The notes: generated from the sequence alone by a model not told the origin. A DNA stretch of 46,749 nucleotides from an uncultured Psychroflexus sp. (GCA_913056525.1 CAJXLO010000008.1:1-46749); one strand, 5' to 3'; positions 1 to 9,387 are shown, counted from the first letter of the stretch. Program-made: numbers and translations.

Positions 1-2
1 GC

Positions 3-1076
3 GTTGGCACATCCATCGAATTGATCGCTAAAAACACCAGTAATGATGAGTTTGAGCACGTCATCATCAATGGCGCACCAAAGGCTGATATTCCGCTCGC
101 TGATCATCAATTCAAAATCTACCATCTAAAACTAGATAGGGATATTAAACCCATCAAAGACTTGCAATTAATTTTTCAACTGATCAAAATCTGCAGAAAA
201 GAAAAACCGGATATCATTCACGCGCATTCGGCCAAAGGAGGCATCATTGGCAAACTAGCAGCATGGAAAACAAAAACACCGTGTTTACATACGCCACAAG
301 CCTATTCCTATTTAAGCACATCAAGCGCATTAAAGCAGTTGGTCTATAAAAAAATCGAGCAGTCGTTAAAAATCGCACCTCATAAAATTTTAGCTTCCTC
401 AAAATCAGAAGCTACAAGAGCCATCAATGATCTCAAATATTCTAAAAACAGCGTCATCACCTTTCCTAATGCCATCAATCCTATAGAAAAGATTCCTGAC
501 CTAAGCACTGAGAAAAAATGGCCAGACGAATACATTTGCACTGTTGGCAGGCCATCTTATCAAAAAAATATTGAGTTGATGATCGATATTATTGATGAGT
601 TGAAAAAGGAAAAGCCAGACATTCATCTGGTCATTATGGGCGTTGGCTCCTATTCGCCAAATACGAGATCAGTCACGCAAAAAATCAGCAAGCTGGGATT
701 AGAAAAAAATGTTACCATGCTCAAATGGACTTCGCGAGAAGACATTTTTCATATTATAAAACATGCAAAACTTTACCTGTCAACTGCTCGATATGAAGGT
801 TTACCTTATGCGGTAATTGAAGCTTTGGCTTTAGGAAAAGCTCTTGTTTTAAGCGACGCCGATGGAAATCGCGATCTGGTAGATGACGGCAAGAATGGTT
901 TTCTTATTTTTGCCGATAAAATTGAAATTTATAAGCAACGAATCACTGAATTACTCAACTATAAAGAGAAGCGATTAGCCTTTGAACAACATTCAAAAAT
1001 GCTTTTCGACCAGTATTTTAATATTCAGCATACCATTAAAAACTTAGAAACCATTTATAAAACCGAATCTTTATGA
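3..1076 (+). CDS. Glycosyltransferase family 4, 5' end cut by window
   Basis: A GT-B glycosyltransferase that would transfer a sugar from a nucleotide donor to a growing exopolysaccharide or lipid-linked oligosaccharide. The reading frame is open to the left edge, so the N-terminus lies outside the window; the TTG at 21 is not a credible start. Visible marks are the acceptor-side stretch DIIHAHSAKGG, the donor-domain opening GRPSYQKN, and the GT4 E-x7-E signature in EGLPYAVIEAL followed by a NRDLVDDGKNGFLI loop. It overlaps the next gene by four bases (ATGA), so the two are probably translationally coupled. The downstream genes place it in a polysaccharide operon. Donor and acceptor cannot be told from the sequence. 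Confidence 0.88.
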   Translation, partial: VGTSIELIAKNTSNDEFEHVIINGAPKADIPLADHQFKIYHLKLDRDIKPIKDLQLIFQLIKICRKEKPDIIHAHSAKGGIIGKLAAWKTKTPCLHTPQAYSYLSTSSALKQLVYKKIEQSLKIAPHKILASSKSEATRAINDLKYSKNSVITFPNAINPIEKIPDLSTEKKWPDEYICTVGRPSYQKNIELMIDIIDELKKEKPDIHLVIMGVGSYSPNTRSVTQKISKLGLEKNVTMLKWTSREDIFHIIKHAKLYLSTARYEGLPYAVIEALALGKALVLSDADGNRDLVDDGKNGFLIFADKIEIYKQRITELLNYKEKRLAFEQHSKMLFDQYFNIQHTIKNLETIYKTESL

Positions 1077-2374
1077 AAATTACTGTTGTAGGAACCGGCT
1101 ACGTTGGTCTGGTTACAGGAACTTGTCTGGCAGAAACCGGCAACGACGTGCTTTGTGTAGATATTGATAAAAACAAAGTAGAAGCGATGAAAAACGGGAA
1201 AGTTCCCATTTATGAGCCGCATTTAGACAGTCTGTTTGAGCGTAATATCGAAGCCGGAAGACTAAATTTCACCACTGAGCTATCAGAAGGATTACCTTTT
1301 GGCGAGGTGATTTTTCTAGCCTTGCCTACACCAGAAGATGAAGATGGCTCTGCAGACCTTTCCTACGTTCTGGGCGTAGCTGAGGAAATAGGCAAGCAGA
1401 TTAAAGATTATAAAGTAATCGTAGATAAAAGTACCGTACCAGTAGGCACAGCCGATAAAGTGAAGGCGACCATAGCCAAATTTACTGATGTTGAGTTTGA
1501 CGTCGTCTCTAATCCGGAATTCCTGCGCGAGGGTTTTGCCGTTGATGACTTCCTTAAACCGGAACGGATCATCATTGGAGCAAGTAGCGAAAAAGCAGCC
1601 GATATTATGAACCGGCTTTATAAGCCCTTCGTCAGAAGTGGTAATCCTATTATCATGATGGACGAAAAATCAGCGGAATTAACGAAATATGCCGCAAACT
1701 CTTTTTTGGCGACCAAGATCACTTTCATGAACGAGATCGCTAATTATTGCGAGAAGATCGATGCCAATGTTGATAAAGTAAGAATGGGCATGGGAACCGA
1801 TACCAGAATAGGTAAACGGTTCTTGTTCCCGGGAATAGGTTACGGCGGATCTTGCTTTCCTAAAGATGTAAAAGCGCTTCATAAGTCTGGTAACGAAGTT
1901 GATTTCAGCTTTAGGATCTTGGACGCGGTCGTCGATATCAATGAACAACAAAAGACCATCTTGTTCCCAAAGATGAAGAACTATTTTCAGGGAGATTTGA
2001 GCGGCAAGAAGATCGCCCTCTGGGGATTAGCGTTCAAGCCAGAGACCGACGATATCAGAGAAGCACCGGCACTTTACATGATCGAAAAACTAGTAGAAGC
2101 AGGCGCAGAAATTACGGCTTTTGATCCTGAGGCCATGGACAACGTACAGAGGAAAATAGGCGATAAGATAAATTATGTGGAAGATATGTATGCGGCCACT
2201 AAAAATGCAGATGCACTATTGATCTGTACAGAGTGGTCCATATTCAGAACGCCGGATTACGACCTGTTAAAAAAGAACATGAACAATAATGTGATCTTTG
2301 ATGGCAGGAACCTTTACGAAGTCAACGAGGTTAATAAAGAAGGGTTCGCCTATTATTCCATAGGAAGAAAATAA
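1073..2374 (+). CDS. ugd: UDP-glucose 6-dehydrogenase
   Basis: Oxidises UDP-glucose to UDP-glucuronate with two NAD+ in the cytoplasm, feeding polysaccharide synthesis. The N-terminal Rossmann motif GTGYVGLVTGTCLAE, the substrate stretch NPEFLREGFAVDDF near residue 147 and the catalytic cysteine Cys261 in GYGGSCFPKD are all present. The 433-residue length fits the UDP-glucose/GDP-mannose dehydrogenase family with its three domains (NAD-binding, dimer helix, UDP-binding). ATG overlaps the upstream stop by four bases, and UDP-xylose synthase follows after four bases, so UDP-glucuronate is probably passed on to UDP-xylose. No key residue appears missing. Confidence 0.96.
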   Translation: MKITVVGTGYVGLVTGTCLAETGNDVLCVDIDKNKVEAMKNGKVPIYEPHLDSLFERNIEAGRLNFTTELSEGLPFGEVIFLALPTPEDEDGSADLSYVLGVAEEIGKQIKDYKVIVDKSTVPVGTADKVKATIAKFTDVEFDVVSNPEFLREGFAVDDFLKPERIIIGASSEKAADIMNRLYKPFVRSGNPIIMMDEKSAELTKYAANSFLATKITFMNEIANYCEKIDANVDKVRMGMGTDTRIGKRFLFPGIGYGGSCFPKDVKALHKSGNEVDFSFRILDAVVDINEQQKTILFPKMKNYFQGDLSGKKIALWGLAFKPETDDIREAPALYMIEKLVEAGAEITAFDPEAMDNVQRKIGDKINYVEDMYAATKNADALLICTEWSIFRTPDYDLLKKNMNNNVIFDGRNLYEVNEVNKEGFAYYSIGRK

Positions 2375-2378
2375 GTAG

Positions 2379-3368
2379 ATGAAGAAAAAGATATTAATCA
2401 CCGGAGCAGCAGGATTCTTAGGCTCGCATCTATGTGACAGGTTCCTGGTAGAAGGCTATCATGTGATCGGTATGGACAATTTGATCACTGGAGATCTGAA
2501 GAACATCGATCATTTGATGAAAAGAGCGGATTTTGAGTTCTATCATCATGACGTCTCCAAGTTCGTTCATGTTCCCGGAAAGTTAGATTACATCTTACAC
2601 TTTGCCTCTCCGGCAAGTCCGATAGATTACTTGAAAATTCCTATTCAAACCTTAAAAGTAGGGTCATTAGGAACCCATAATCTTTTAGGCCTGGCCAAAG
2701 CAAAGAATGCCAGAATATTGATCGCATCCACTTCGGAAGTATATGGCGACCCATTAGTTCATCCACAAAAGGAAAGCTATTATGGCAATGTCAACACCAT
2801 AGGACCACGCGGTGTTTACGATGAAGCAAAAAGGTTCCAGGAGTCGATCACCATGGCCTACAACCGGTTCCATGGTCTGGAAACCCGTATCGTAAGAATA
2901 TTCAATACCTATGGTCCCAGAATGCGACTGAACGATGGTCGTGTTATTCCGGCTTTTTTAGGACAAGCCCTGCGAGGCGAGGATATTACTGTTTTTGGTG
3001 ACGGCTCACAAACGCGTTCCTTCTGTTATGTAGATGATCAGGTAGAAGGCATCTATCAACTGTTGTTCAGTGATTACGATCTACCGGTAAACATCGGAAA
3101 TCCACATGAGATCAGTATACTCGATTTTGCGAATGAGATCATCAAGTTAACGGGTACTGACCAGAAGATCGTTCATCAACCACTTCCTAAAGATGACCCT
3201 TTACAGCGTCAGCCTGATATTTCAACAGCCAGGGAAAAATTAGGCTGGGAGCCTCAAACCCACAGGGAAGAAGGCATGAAGATAACATTCGACTATTTTA
3301 AAGGTTTAACACAAGAAGAACTTCATAAAAGCGAACATAAGGACTTTAGTCAACATATCGTAAAATAG
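2379..3368 (+). CDS. UDP-glucuronate decarboxylase (UDP-xylose synthase)
   Basis: Decarboxylates UDP-glucuronate to UDP-xylose through a 4-keto intermediate. An extended short-chain dehydrogenase: NAD-binding TGAAGFLGS at residues 8-16, catalytic YxxxK as Tyr147/Lys151 in YDEAKR, and the signature [10 protein letters not shown] with an arginine-rich substrate pocket ([10 protein letters not shown]). The 329-residue length matches stand-alone bacterial UXS enzymes, which lack the N-terminal membrane anchor of animal forms. It lies directly after UDP-glucose dehydrogenase, the preceding step of the same pathway, so this operon probably adds xylose, or another UDP-glucuronate-derived sugar, to a surface glycan. 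A dTDP-glucose 4,6-dehydratase is a less likely reading. Confidence 0.94.
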   Translation: MKKKILITGAAGFLGSHLCDRFLVEGYHVIGMDNLITGDLKNIDHLMKRADFEFYHHDVSKFVHVPGKLDYILHFASPASPIDYLKIPIQTLKVGSLGTHNLLGLAKAKNARILIASTSEVYGDPLVHPQKESYYGNVNTIGPRGVYDEAKRFQESITMAYNRFHGLETRIVRIFNTYGPRMRLNDGRVIPAFLGQALRGEDITVFGDGSQTRSFCYVDDQVEGIYQLLFSDYDLPVNIGNPHEISILDFANEIIKLTGTDQKIVHQPLPKDDPLQRQPDISTAREKLGWEPQTHREEGMKITFDYFKGLTQEELHKSEHKDFSQHIVK

Positions 3369-3371
3369 CCT

Positions 3372-4730
3372 ATGTCACCCCAGCGATTTCGCTATTCCGG
3401 TTACCTAAGACCTATCACTTATATTTTTGATATAAGTGTTTTTAGCATTCTAGCGTTGCAGTTTGACCTTAAACCGGTTGATTGGGGCTATTTTCTAGGT
3501 TTTCATATTATGGCCTGGGGCATTCTATCTATAAAGTCTGGATTTTACGAAGTTTATAGGATCACTAAAGTAGTAAGGATAATTTCGCTTATCATATTAC
3601 AAGCGGTGATCTTTACGCTTATTGTCTTCTTTTATTTTCATTTGTTCATAAACGAACAATACTCATCTCAAAAACTATTCTTTTATCTTGCGCAGGTATT
3701 TTTGCTCATTTCCATGTTCAAACTTGGAATTTACTTCCTACTTAAAAAATATCGACGGTTCACAGGAAGTAATTTCAGAAAGATAATAATTGTAGGTAAC
3801 AGCCCGACAACAAGGCAACTTAAAGCATTCGCTCACAATGCACCAGAATATGGTTATGAGATGAAAGCGCATTTTGAGATCGATGATAATGATCAGGAAT
3901 TTTATTTAGACCATATCATAGACTACAGCTTACAACATAAGATAGATGAGATATATTGCTCAGTTTCCAGTCTAAGCAATCAAACCATCAACGACCTGAT
4001 AGACTTTGCTGATAATAATTTGAAGACCATAAAGTTCATACCTGACAATAAAGACCTTTATGCAAAACAACTGACCATAGATTATTATGGCTATCTACCC
4101 ATATTGTCACTTAGAAGAATACCTGTAGATGACCCTTTAAACAGGTTGATGAAAAGGTCTTTTGATCTTATCATGTCATCTTTGGTCGTTGTTCTGTTAC
4201 TATCATGGTTAACCCCTTTATTAGGCTTGCTCATCAGAATCGAATCTAAAGGACCTATTTTTTTCAAGCAAAAAAGGAATGGCCTGGGATATAAAGAGTT
4301 CTACTGCTATAAGTTCAGGTCAATGCGTCCTAATAGTGCTAAAGCCAATGAATGGGTAAAGCCTAATGATGCTCGTGTAACTAAGATAGGAAAGTTTATC
4401 AGAAAAACCAGCATTGACGAGTTGCCCCAATTTTTTAATGTTTTTCTGGGTGAAATGTCAGTGGTAGGACCGCGACCACATCCGGTAAGTCACACGGAAA
4501 TGTTTGTAGGCAAGATCGATAAGTTCATGGTACGCCACCTAGTAAAACCCGGAATAACCGGTCTCGCCCAAGTAAGCGGTTTTCGCGGAGAGGTAGAGAC
4601 TGACCATGATATCATCAATCGGGTAAAGTATGATATCTTCTATATAGAGAACTGGTCTATTCTGCTGGATATCAAGATCGTTATCCAGACGATATTCAAA
4701 GCCGTTGAAGGTGATAAAAAGGCTTATTGA
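3372..4730 (+). CDS. Polyprenyl-phosphate sugar-1-phosphate transferase (WcaJ/WbaP type)
   Basis: Starts a repeat unit by moving a hexose-1-phosphate from a UDP-sugar to undecaprenyl phosphate at the inner membrane. The N-terminal third holds several hydrophobic helices. A middle CoA-binding-like Rossmann piece (RKIIIVGNSPTTRQL, about residue 137) follows, and the C-terminal bacterial sugar-transferase domain shows KRSFDLIMSS, the YKFRSMR motif, SIDELPQFFNV, SVVGPRPHP and KPGITGLAQVSGFRGE. All expected blocks are present and the 452-residue length is normal for two-domain members. It starts three bases after the UXS stop and its TGA shares one base with the next ATG, so it belongs to the same operon. 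Whether it transfers glucose or galactose is not decidable. Confidence 0.94.
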   Translation: MSPQRFRYSGYLRPITYIFDISVFSILALQFDLKPVDWGYFLGFHIMAWGILSIKSGFYEVYRITKVVRIISLIILQAVIFTLIVFFYFHLFINEQYSSQKLFFYLAQVFLLISMFKLGIYFLLKKYRRFTGSNFRKIIIVGNSPTTRQLKAFAHNAPEYGYEMKAHFEIDDNDQEFYLDHIIDYSLQHKIDEIYCSVSSLSNQTINDLIDFADNNLKTIKFIPDNKDLYAKQLTIDYYGYLPILSLRRIPVDDPLNRLMKRSFDLIMSSLVVVLLLSWLTPLLGLLIRIESKGPIFFKQKRNGLGYKEFYCYKFRSMRPNSAKANEWVKPNDARVTKIGKFIRKTSIDELPQFFNVFLGEMSVVGPRPHPVSHTEMFVGKIDKFMVRHLVKPGITGLAQVSGFRGEVETDHDIINRVKYDIFYIENWSILLDIKIVIQTIFKAVEGDKKAY

Positions 4731-5482
4731 TGAAAGATTTAGTTTCAATTATAACGCCTACTTATAACTCTGCTGATTTTATAGAAGAAACGATCAAGTC
4801 TGTCCAAAATCAAACCTATGACAACTGGGAAATGCTAATAACTGATGACTGTTCTACTGATAATACTGTTGATGTCGTTAAAAAAATAGCTAATAAAGAC
4901 CAGCGAGTAAAACTCTTTAAGCTAGATAAAAATTCAGGTTCTGCGGTGGCTCGTAATAATTCTATAGAAAAAGCGTCTGGTAGATTCCATGCATTTCTAG
5001 ATGCGGATGATATCTGGTTTGATCATCACTTAAAAGACTCGATTAAAGCAATTAACGATCACAAAACGCCATTTGTTTTTGCTTCATACAAGCGCTCTAA
5101 TGAAAAACTTGAATTCGTCTATTCAGATTTTATCGTACCAACAAGGGTAAATTATCATGATATTTTAAAGTCCAATTCGATTTCCTGCTTGACAGCTTTT
5201 GTCGATGTAGCAACCTTAGGCAAAGAAAGAATGCCTTTGATCAGGAAACGGCAAGATATGGGTTTATGGCTTAAATATTTAAAAAAATCGAAGTTTGCTG
5301 TAGGAATTAAAAGCGTTCATGCCATCTATAGAATAAGGGAAGACTCACTTTCCAGGGATAAAAAGAAATTGATCAAATACCAATGGACATTTTACCGAAA
5401 GATTGAAGGCTTGAACGTTGTCAAAAGCCTATATTATTTATTTTGGTGGATGTATTTGGGTTATAAAAAATATAAGTCTTAG
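4730..5482 (+). CDS. Glycosyltransferase family 2
   Basis: A cytoplasmic or membrane-associated GT-A enzyme, probably adding one sugar to the lipid-linked glycan begun by the upstream sugar transferase. The opening VSIITPTYNSADFIEETIKS, the DDCSTDNT loop and the DxD-type metal site in FLDADDIWF are visible, and the C-terminus ends in a hydrophobic, lysine-rich segment that may touch the membrane. I take ATG 4730 as the start: it shares its first base with the upstream TGA (TGATG), whereas a TTG at 4727 would add only one residue. Its stop codon interlocks with that of the convergent gene (four-base overlap at 5479-5482). Confidence 0.92.
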   Translation: MKDLVSIITPTYNSADFIEETIKSVQNQTYDNWEMLITDDCSTDNTVDVVKKIANKDQRVKLFKLDKNSGSAVARNNSIEKASGRFHAFLDADDIWFDHHLKDSIKAINDHKTPFVFASYKRSNEKLEFVYSDFIVPTRVNYHDILKSNSISCLTAFVDVATLGKERMPLIRKRQDMGLWLKYLKKSKFAVGIKSVHAIYRIREDSLSRDKKKLIKYQWTFYRKIEGLNVVKSLYYLFWWMYLGYKKYKS

Positions 5483-6798
5483 TTAGTATCTAACTGTGAT
5501 ATAAACTGTTTCAACTTGCCACTTTTTGAGCGTTCAAGTTTTTCTTGTCGTTTATAGTTAATATTTAATCCAGGCTCTAGATAATCTTCAATTGCTTGTG
5601 TAATTTTCGACTTTTCTTGTTCATTTAGCGCATGATCTGCTACATATTCAACCCTGAATTCTTCTTTTGTGGTTTGAATAACTTTGATCTCTTTAACTGC
5701 TCCGCTATCCTCAATAAGTGATTTTGTTACATAGTAAAAGGTAAGCGCTGGAACTCGCTTGCCACTAGGTAAAAAAGCAAATTGATTGGTTCTGCCTATT
5801 AGCTTTTTCAACTTTGGATTACCATTTTTTGAAGATTCATCGATTATTCCTACGTCTCCAATTTTGTACCTAATAAAAGGATGTCCATAATTGTATAATC
5901 CGGTTATAACCAGATGACCTTCCTCACCGTCAGGTACCGGTTGATCATCATCATCCACAACCTCAGTGTAAAGTGTTTTATCGTTTAATAGCCAGTCGCC
6001 CTCAGTATCCTCAAAAGCGATAATGTCTAATTCGCTGGCTCCATATTCGTTGATCACCGGAACGCCAATATATTCTTCAATAACTTTACGATCAGTTGGG
6101 AATAGCATTTCTGATGTCGTGATGCAAAATTTTAACGAGGGACAAATGCTTGTCAACTTTAGATTTTTTGACTGTAAGTGCTTAGCTAGCATAGCGATCG
6201 AACTTGTATAGCCATTAATGTAGTCAAATTTTTTACGTTTATAAAAATCGATCATCTCATCAAGTTTATGATCAGAAAGATCAAAAACGTCAAACCGATA
6301 TCGATGAGCAAAAAAGTCCTTAGCTCGCTCAGTTAACCTTGGTTTGAGGTCTTTAGGCAAACCGTAATATCGGGCTTCCAGGGACTTTCCAAGGGTCAAT
6401 CCATAAGTAGAATAAAGCCAGATGATATGCGACCATGTCAATGCATGCGCATACTTGTCCTTAGCGAAAATAAAAGGATTCCCGCTGGACCCTGATGTTT
6501 TATTTACAAACAGATCGCTTGTCTTATAATGCTTACTTATCCTTTTTTCCAAAGGTTTTTGCAAGTCCTGTTTTGTCATCACGGGAACATCTTCCCAATG
6601 CTGAGGTTTTTTTTTACCCACAAGTTGATGATAATCCGGTGTATTCCTTAAATGATGTTTAAATATTTCCCACTTCCGCTTTTCATTGAATTCAGTTCTA
6701 TTTTTATTGTCCAGCTGAAGGAGGATCCGCTGGAAGTCCGCTTCGGCCCGCTTTATAGGAAACCCTTTCATCGATAAGATCCTGCGAAATAAATTCAC
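5479..6798 (-). CDS. CapK / phenylacetate-CoA ligase-like adenylate-forming enzyme
   Basis: An ANL-superfamily enzyme expected to activate a carboxylate as an acyl-adenylate. Visible motifs: P-loop NKTSGSSGNPF, YGASELDII (A5), HPFIRYKIGDVG (A7) and the C-terminal RSKSGKLKQ carrying the catalytic lysine, so it looks active. Members beside capsule or exopolysaccharide genes are often called CapK; their substrate is usually unknown. The 5' end is uncertain: the frame opens at TTG 6837, GTG 6798 gives an N-terminus resembling relatives (NLFRRILSMKGFPI), and ATG 6771 is the first ATG. It converges on the GT2 gene with a four-base stop overlap and lies back-to-back with purD. A role in acylating the polysaccharide is inference from position only. 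Confidence 0.82.
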   Translation of the reverse strand: MNLFRRILSMKGFPIKRAEADFQRILLQLDNKNRTEFNEKRKWEIFKHHLRNTPDYHQLVGKKKPQHWEDVPVMTKQDLQKPLEKRISKHYKTSDLFVNKTSGSSGNPFIFAKDKYAHALTWSHIIWLYSTYGLTLGKSLEARYYGLPKDLKPRLTERAKDFFAHRYRFDVFDLSDHKLDEMIDFYKRKKFDYINGYTSSIAMLAKHLQSKNLKLTSICPSLKFCITTSEMLFPTDRKVIEEYIGVPVINEYGASELDIIAFEDTEGDWLLNDKTLYTEVVDDDDQPVPDGEEGHLVITGLYNYGHPFIRYKIGDVGIIDESSKNGNPKLKKLIGRTNQFAFLPSGKRVPALTFYYVTKSLIEDSGAVKEIKVIQTTKEEFRVEYVADHALNEQEKSKITQAIEDYLEPGLNINYKRQEKLERSKSGKLKQFISQLDTN

Positions 6799-6838
6799 GC
6801 TTTTCTTAGATTGATTAGCCACGCAAGTTACAAACAAT

Positions 6839-6846
6839 TACTTTTG
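6839..6846 (+). promoter_or_regulatory. Promoter -7 box for purD
   Basis: TACTTTTG matches the Bacteroidota -7 consensus TAnnTTTG and lies 19 bases before the purD ATG. No TTG at ideal -33 spacing is visible (nearest is 25 bases upstream). The box lies at the 5' edge of the oppositely oriented CapK-like gene. Confidence 0.6.
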
Positions 6847-6865
6847 TAGCATTAAAATTGCCATT

Positions 6866-8164
6866 ATGAAAGTATTGATCCTTGGCGGCGGCGGTCGCGA
6901 ACATGCAATGGCCTGGAGCGCCATGAAAAGCAAACATTGCGAAGAACTTTTCGTTGCTCCTGGCAATGCAGGAACAGATCGTATAGCAAAGAATGTACCG
7001 ATCGCTCCAACGGAATTCTTGCAAATAAAAGAGTTCGTGGAAAAAGAAAACATTAAAATGATCATCGTAGGTCCAGAAGCTCCGCTGGTAGCCGGTATCA
7101 AAGATTTCTTCATTGATGCTGGTCTAAATGATGTCCACATCATCGGACCTTCAAAGGGCGCGGCCATGTTAGAAGGGAGCAAGGATCTTGCCAAGCGTTT
7201 CATGCAGGAAAATGATATCCCAACGGCAGCCCATGCTACGTTTACTGCTAATTCCGTTGATGAAGGAAAAGATTTTCTCAACACCTTAAGTTCTCCTTAT
7301 GTGCTCAAGGCGGATGGTCTCGCCGGCGGAAAAGGCGTTTTAATAATAGATGATATCGATGAAGCTAAAAACCAATTAGACGAAATGCTACTGCATCAAA
7401 AGTTCGGCAAAGCAGCGGATCAGGTGGTCATTGAAGAATTCCTGAACGGAACTGAGGTCAGTATTTTCGTCTTGACCGATGGTGATCATTATAAGATACT
7501 TCCTACGGCAAAGGACTACAAAAGGATCGGCGATGACGATAAAGGACTGAACACTGGTGGAATGGGAGCGATATCACCTAATCTTCTGGCTGATGAGAAG
7601 TTCATAGAAAAAGTGGAAGATAAGATCATCCGGCCTACATTGAACGGATTAAAGAAAAAGCAATACGATTATAAGGGTTTTCTATTCCTGGGATTGATGA
7701 TCGTGGAAGATGAACCCTTTGTCATTGAATACAATGTAAGATTAGGTGACCCTGAAACACAAGCCATCCTTCCAAGGGTCCAGAACGACCTTTTGGTCAT
7801 GTTACAAAAAACCGCCCAGGGTAAATTAAACGAGATCGACCTTACTATAAAAAAGGAATTTGCTGCTACGATAGTACTTGCATCTAATGGATATCCGGGA
7901 AGCTATGAAAAGGGAAGAAGGATCACAGGATTAGATAAGGCTGGTAAAGAAAGCATTGTGCTTCACGCTGGAACAAGGTCATCTGCTGAAAAGATATTAA
8001 CATCCGGCGGTCGAGTTTTGACCGTAACTCATTTATCGAGCCAGCTTAAGGACGCGATTAGAAAAAGCTATGGAAGTGCTGAGCATATTAATTTTTCAGG
8101 CAAGTATAACCGAACGGATATCGGTAAGGATATGATAAGCTATATGAGGAAAAAAGAAATTTAG
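6866..8164 (+). CDS. purD: Phosphoribosylamine-glycine ligase
   Basis: Second step of de novo purine synthesis: ATP-dependent joining of 5-phosphoribosylamine and glycine to GAR in the cytoplasm. The N-terminal GGGGREHAMAW motif is diagnostic. The ATP-grasp region follows, with SPYVLKADGLAGGKGV, the NTGGMGAISP loop and the metal-binding EYNVRLGDPETQAILPR. The 432-residue length is typical. It is monocistronic here with its own -7 box. The stop codon interlocks with that of the small convergent gene (four-base overlap), leaving no room for a separate terminator. Confidence 0.98.
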   Translation: MKVLILGGGGREHAMAWSAMKSKHCEELFVAPGNAGTDRIAKNVPIAPTEFLQIKEFVEKENIKMIIVGPEAPLVAGIKDFFIDAGLNDVHIIGPSKGAAMLEGSKDLAKRFMQENDIPTAAHATFTANSVDEGKDFLNTLSSPYVLKADGLAGGKGVLIIDDIDEAKNQLDEMLLHQKFGKAADQVVIEEFLNGTEVSIFVLTDGDHYKILPTAKDYKRIGDDDKGLNTGGMGAISPNLLADEKFIEKVEDKIIRPTLNGLKKKQYDYKGFLFLGLMIVEDEPFVIEYNVRLGDPETQAILPRVQNDLLVMLQKTAQGKLNEIDLTIKKEFAATIVLASNGYPGSYEKGRRITGLDKAGKESIVLHAGTRSSAEKILTSGGRVLTVTHLSSQLKDAIRKSYGSAEHINFSGKYNRTDIGKDMISYMRKKEI

Positions 8165-8376
8165 ATATATTGATTTCCTTCGTCTTCCGTGTTCTCGTCA
8201 AACTTTTTGAGCTCTTTCATCCAATAGGCGAACGCGATGATACCGATACCTAAGAATAAAAAGTTCAATCCATTAGCCGCTAACCAGGAATCGTCCTGTA
8301 TCTCTCGCAATAGGTCTAAAGGAAGGAAAAGATACTCTTCAAAAATGTGTTCTATTCCTCTAAAAAATTCTGTCAT
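8161..8376 (-). CDS. DUF6341-type small single-pass membrane protein
   Basis: A 71-residue protein of a small family restricted to Bacteroidota, which I recognise as DUF6341-like. It has an amphipathic N-terminus rich in Phe and Glu, a hydrophobic segment at about residues 36-52 (NGLNFLFLGIGIIAFAYW), then the highly charged tail MKELKKFDENTEDEG. Function unknown. In databases some relatives carry the name uracil phosphoribosyltransferase, apparently from a neighbouring gene; nothing in this sequence supports that activity. It shares a four-base stop overlap with purD and is divergent from the DUF6427 gene, with its own promoter. Confidence 0.8.
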   Translation of the reverse strand: MTEFFRGIEHIFEEYLFLPLDLLREIQDDSWLAANGLNFLFLGIGIIAFAYWMKELKKFDENTEDEGNQYI

Positions 8377-8402
8377 TATTAATGATGCAAATAGTTATAT
8401 TG

Positions 8403-8432
8403 CAAAAATAATAAATTAAAGCATGCTTTCAA
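8403..8432 (-). promoter_or_regulatory. Promoter for the DUF6341 gene
   Basis: On the minus strand TTG (8432-8430), 19 bases, then TATTTTTG (8410-8403): a full Bacteroidota-type promoter. It overlaps the first codons of the divergent DUF6427 gene. Confidence 0.65.
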
Positions 8433-9358
8433 GATTTTTTAGCAAATCTCAACCCATTGTTTTTGTAGTTTTAGCTTTATATTTATTCGGAGGTTTCCTT
8501 TTAGCCTTTTTACATGACCGTTCAACACCCATCAACCTATTGTTGATCGGTAAAAAAACAGGTATCTATCTACTTTTGGTACTGATCTTATTGCTGATCA
8601 ATTTTATTTGTAAGCGCAACAAGATCGATCATCAGAATAGTTATGCCATTCTTTTTTTTACAATATTATCACTGAACTATCCGCAAGGCCTTATCGGTTT
8701 TGAACCTGTATTCGTAGCGATGTTGTCCTTGTTGTTCATGCGTAGAGTATTAAATCTAAAAAACCACCACGGACATAAGAAGAAAATTTTCGAAGCATCT
8801 TTTTTTCTCTATTTCATCGTTTTGCTCCAACCTGCGCTAACACCTTTGATCATTGTACTTTATGCTGGGATCGCCACTTATAGCTATGGTGATGTGAAGA
8901 ACTTTCTCGTTCCATTAGTAGCTTTTTTTTCAGCGTTCATGTTATGTCAAATTTATACACGGATCCTTAATGATGAATGGTTCTATCTTTTAAGCTTTTT
9001 CGATCAGATCAACCTGCGTTTTTCCTTCTATGATACAAACCGACTTAGAACAGGGTTCTTTATGACCGTGCTGTTTACTTTGTACATGACCATCATGGTG
9101 CTTAAGGATATGGGACAAACGAACGTCCAGCGAAGGTCCATGTTGCGATTGATAAGTTTCTCTGGTCTAATGATCTTGGCAAGCGCGCTATTCCTTGGTG
9201 GTCAGGATGGCGATATACTTTTTACTTATCATGCTGTGATCGCATTACAGGCCGGAAACATTTTGAAATTCAAGAAGAAATGGGTCAATGAGGCTATCAT
9301 CCTCTTTTTTGCGTTCAGTGGAGCTTTTACCTGGTTCTCGGGACTCGTGAACGTCTAA
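8423..9358 (+). CDS. DUF6427-type polytopic membrane protein
   Basis: A 311-residue integral membrane protein of unknown function, resembling the flavobacterial DUF6427 family. Around eight or nine hydrophobic helices separated by short charged loops cover nearly the whole length; there is no signal peptide beyond the first helix and no catalytic motif. The organisation recalls multi-pass glycosyltransferase-like or O-antigen-ligase-like folds, but no motif confirms that. It is divergent from the DUF6341 gene, a pairing seen beside purD or upp in relatives, suggesting a conserved but uncharacterised membrane function. It is followed at 30 bases by the DUF4254 gene, which has its own -7 box. 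Confidence 0.8.
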   Translation: MLSRFFSKSQPIVFVVLALYLFGGFLLAFLHDRSTPINLLLIGKKTGIYLLLVLILLLINFICKRNKIDHQNSYAILFFTILSLNYPQGLIGFEPVFVAMLSLLFMRRVLNLKNHHGHKKKIFEASFFLYFIVLLQPALTPLIIVLYAGIATYSYGDVKNFLVPLVAFFSAFMLCQIYTRILNDEWFYLLSFFDQINLRFSFYDTNRLRTGFFMTVLFTLYMTIMVLKDMGQTNVQRRSMLRLISFSGLMILASALFLGGQDGDILFTYHAVIALQAGNILKFKKKWVNEAIILFFAFSGAFTWFSGLVNV

Positions 9359-9365
9359 ATTCTAA

Positions 9366-9373
9366 TATATTTG
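9366..9373 (+). promoter_or_regulatory. Promoter -7 box for the DUF4254 gene
   Basis: TATATTTG matches TAnnTTTG and lies 14 bases before the ATG. No -33 TTG at good spacing. Confidence 0.5.
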
Positions 9374-9387
9374 TAAAAAAACCTACT

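Noticed and set aside
8161-8376. Uracil phosphoribosyltransferase call for the small gene
   Set aside because: At 71 residues with one membrane helix and no PRPP-binding loop it cannot be this enzyme; the name on relatives looks like a transfer error.
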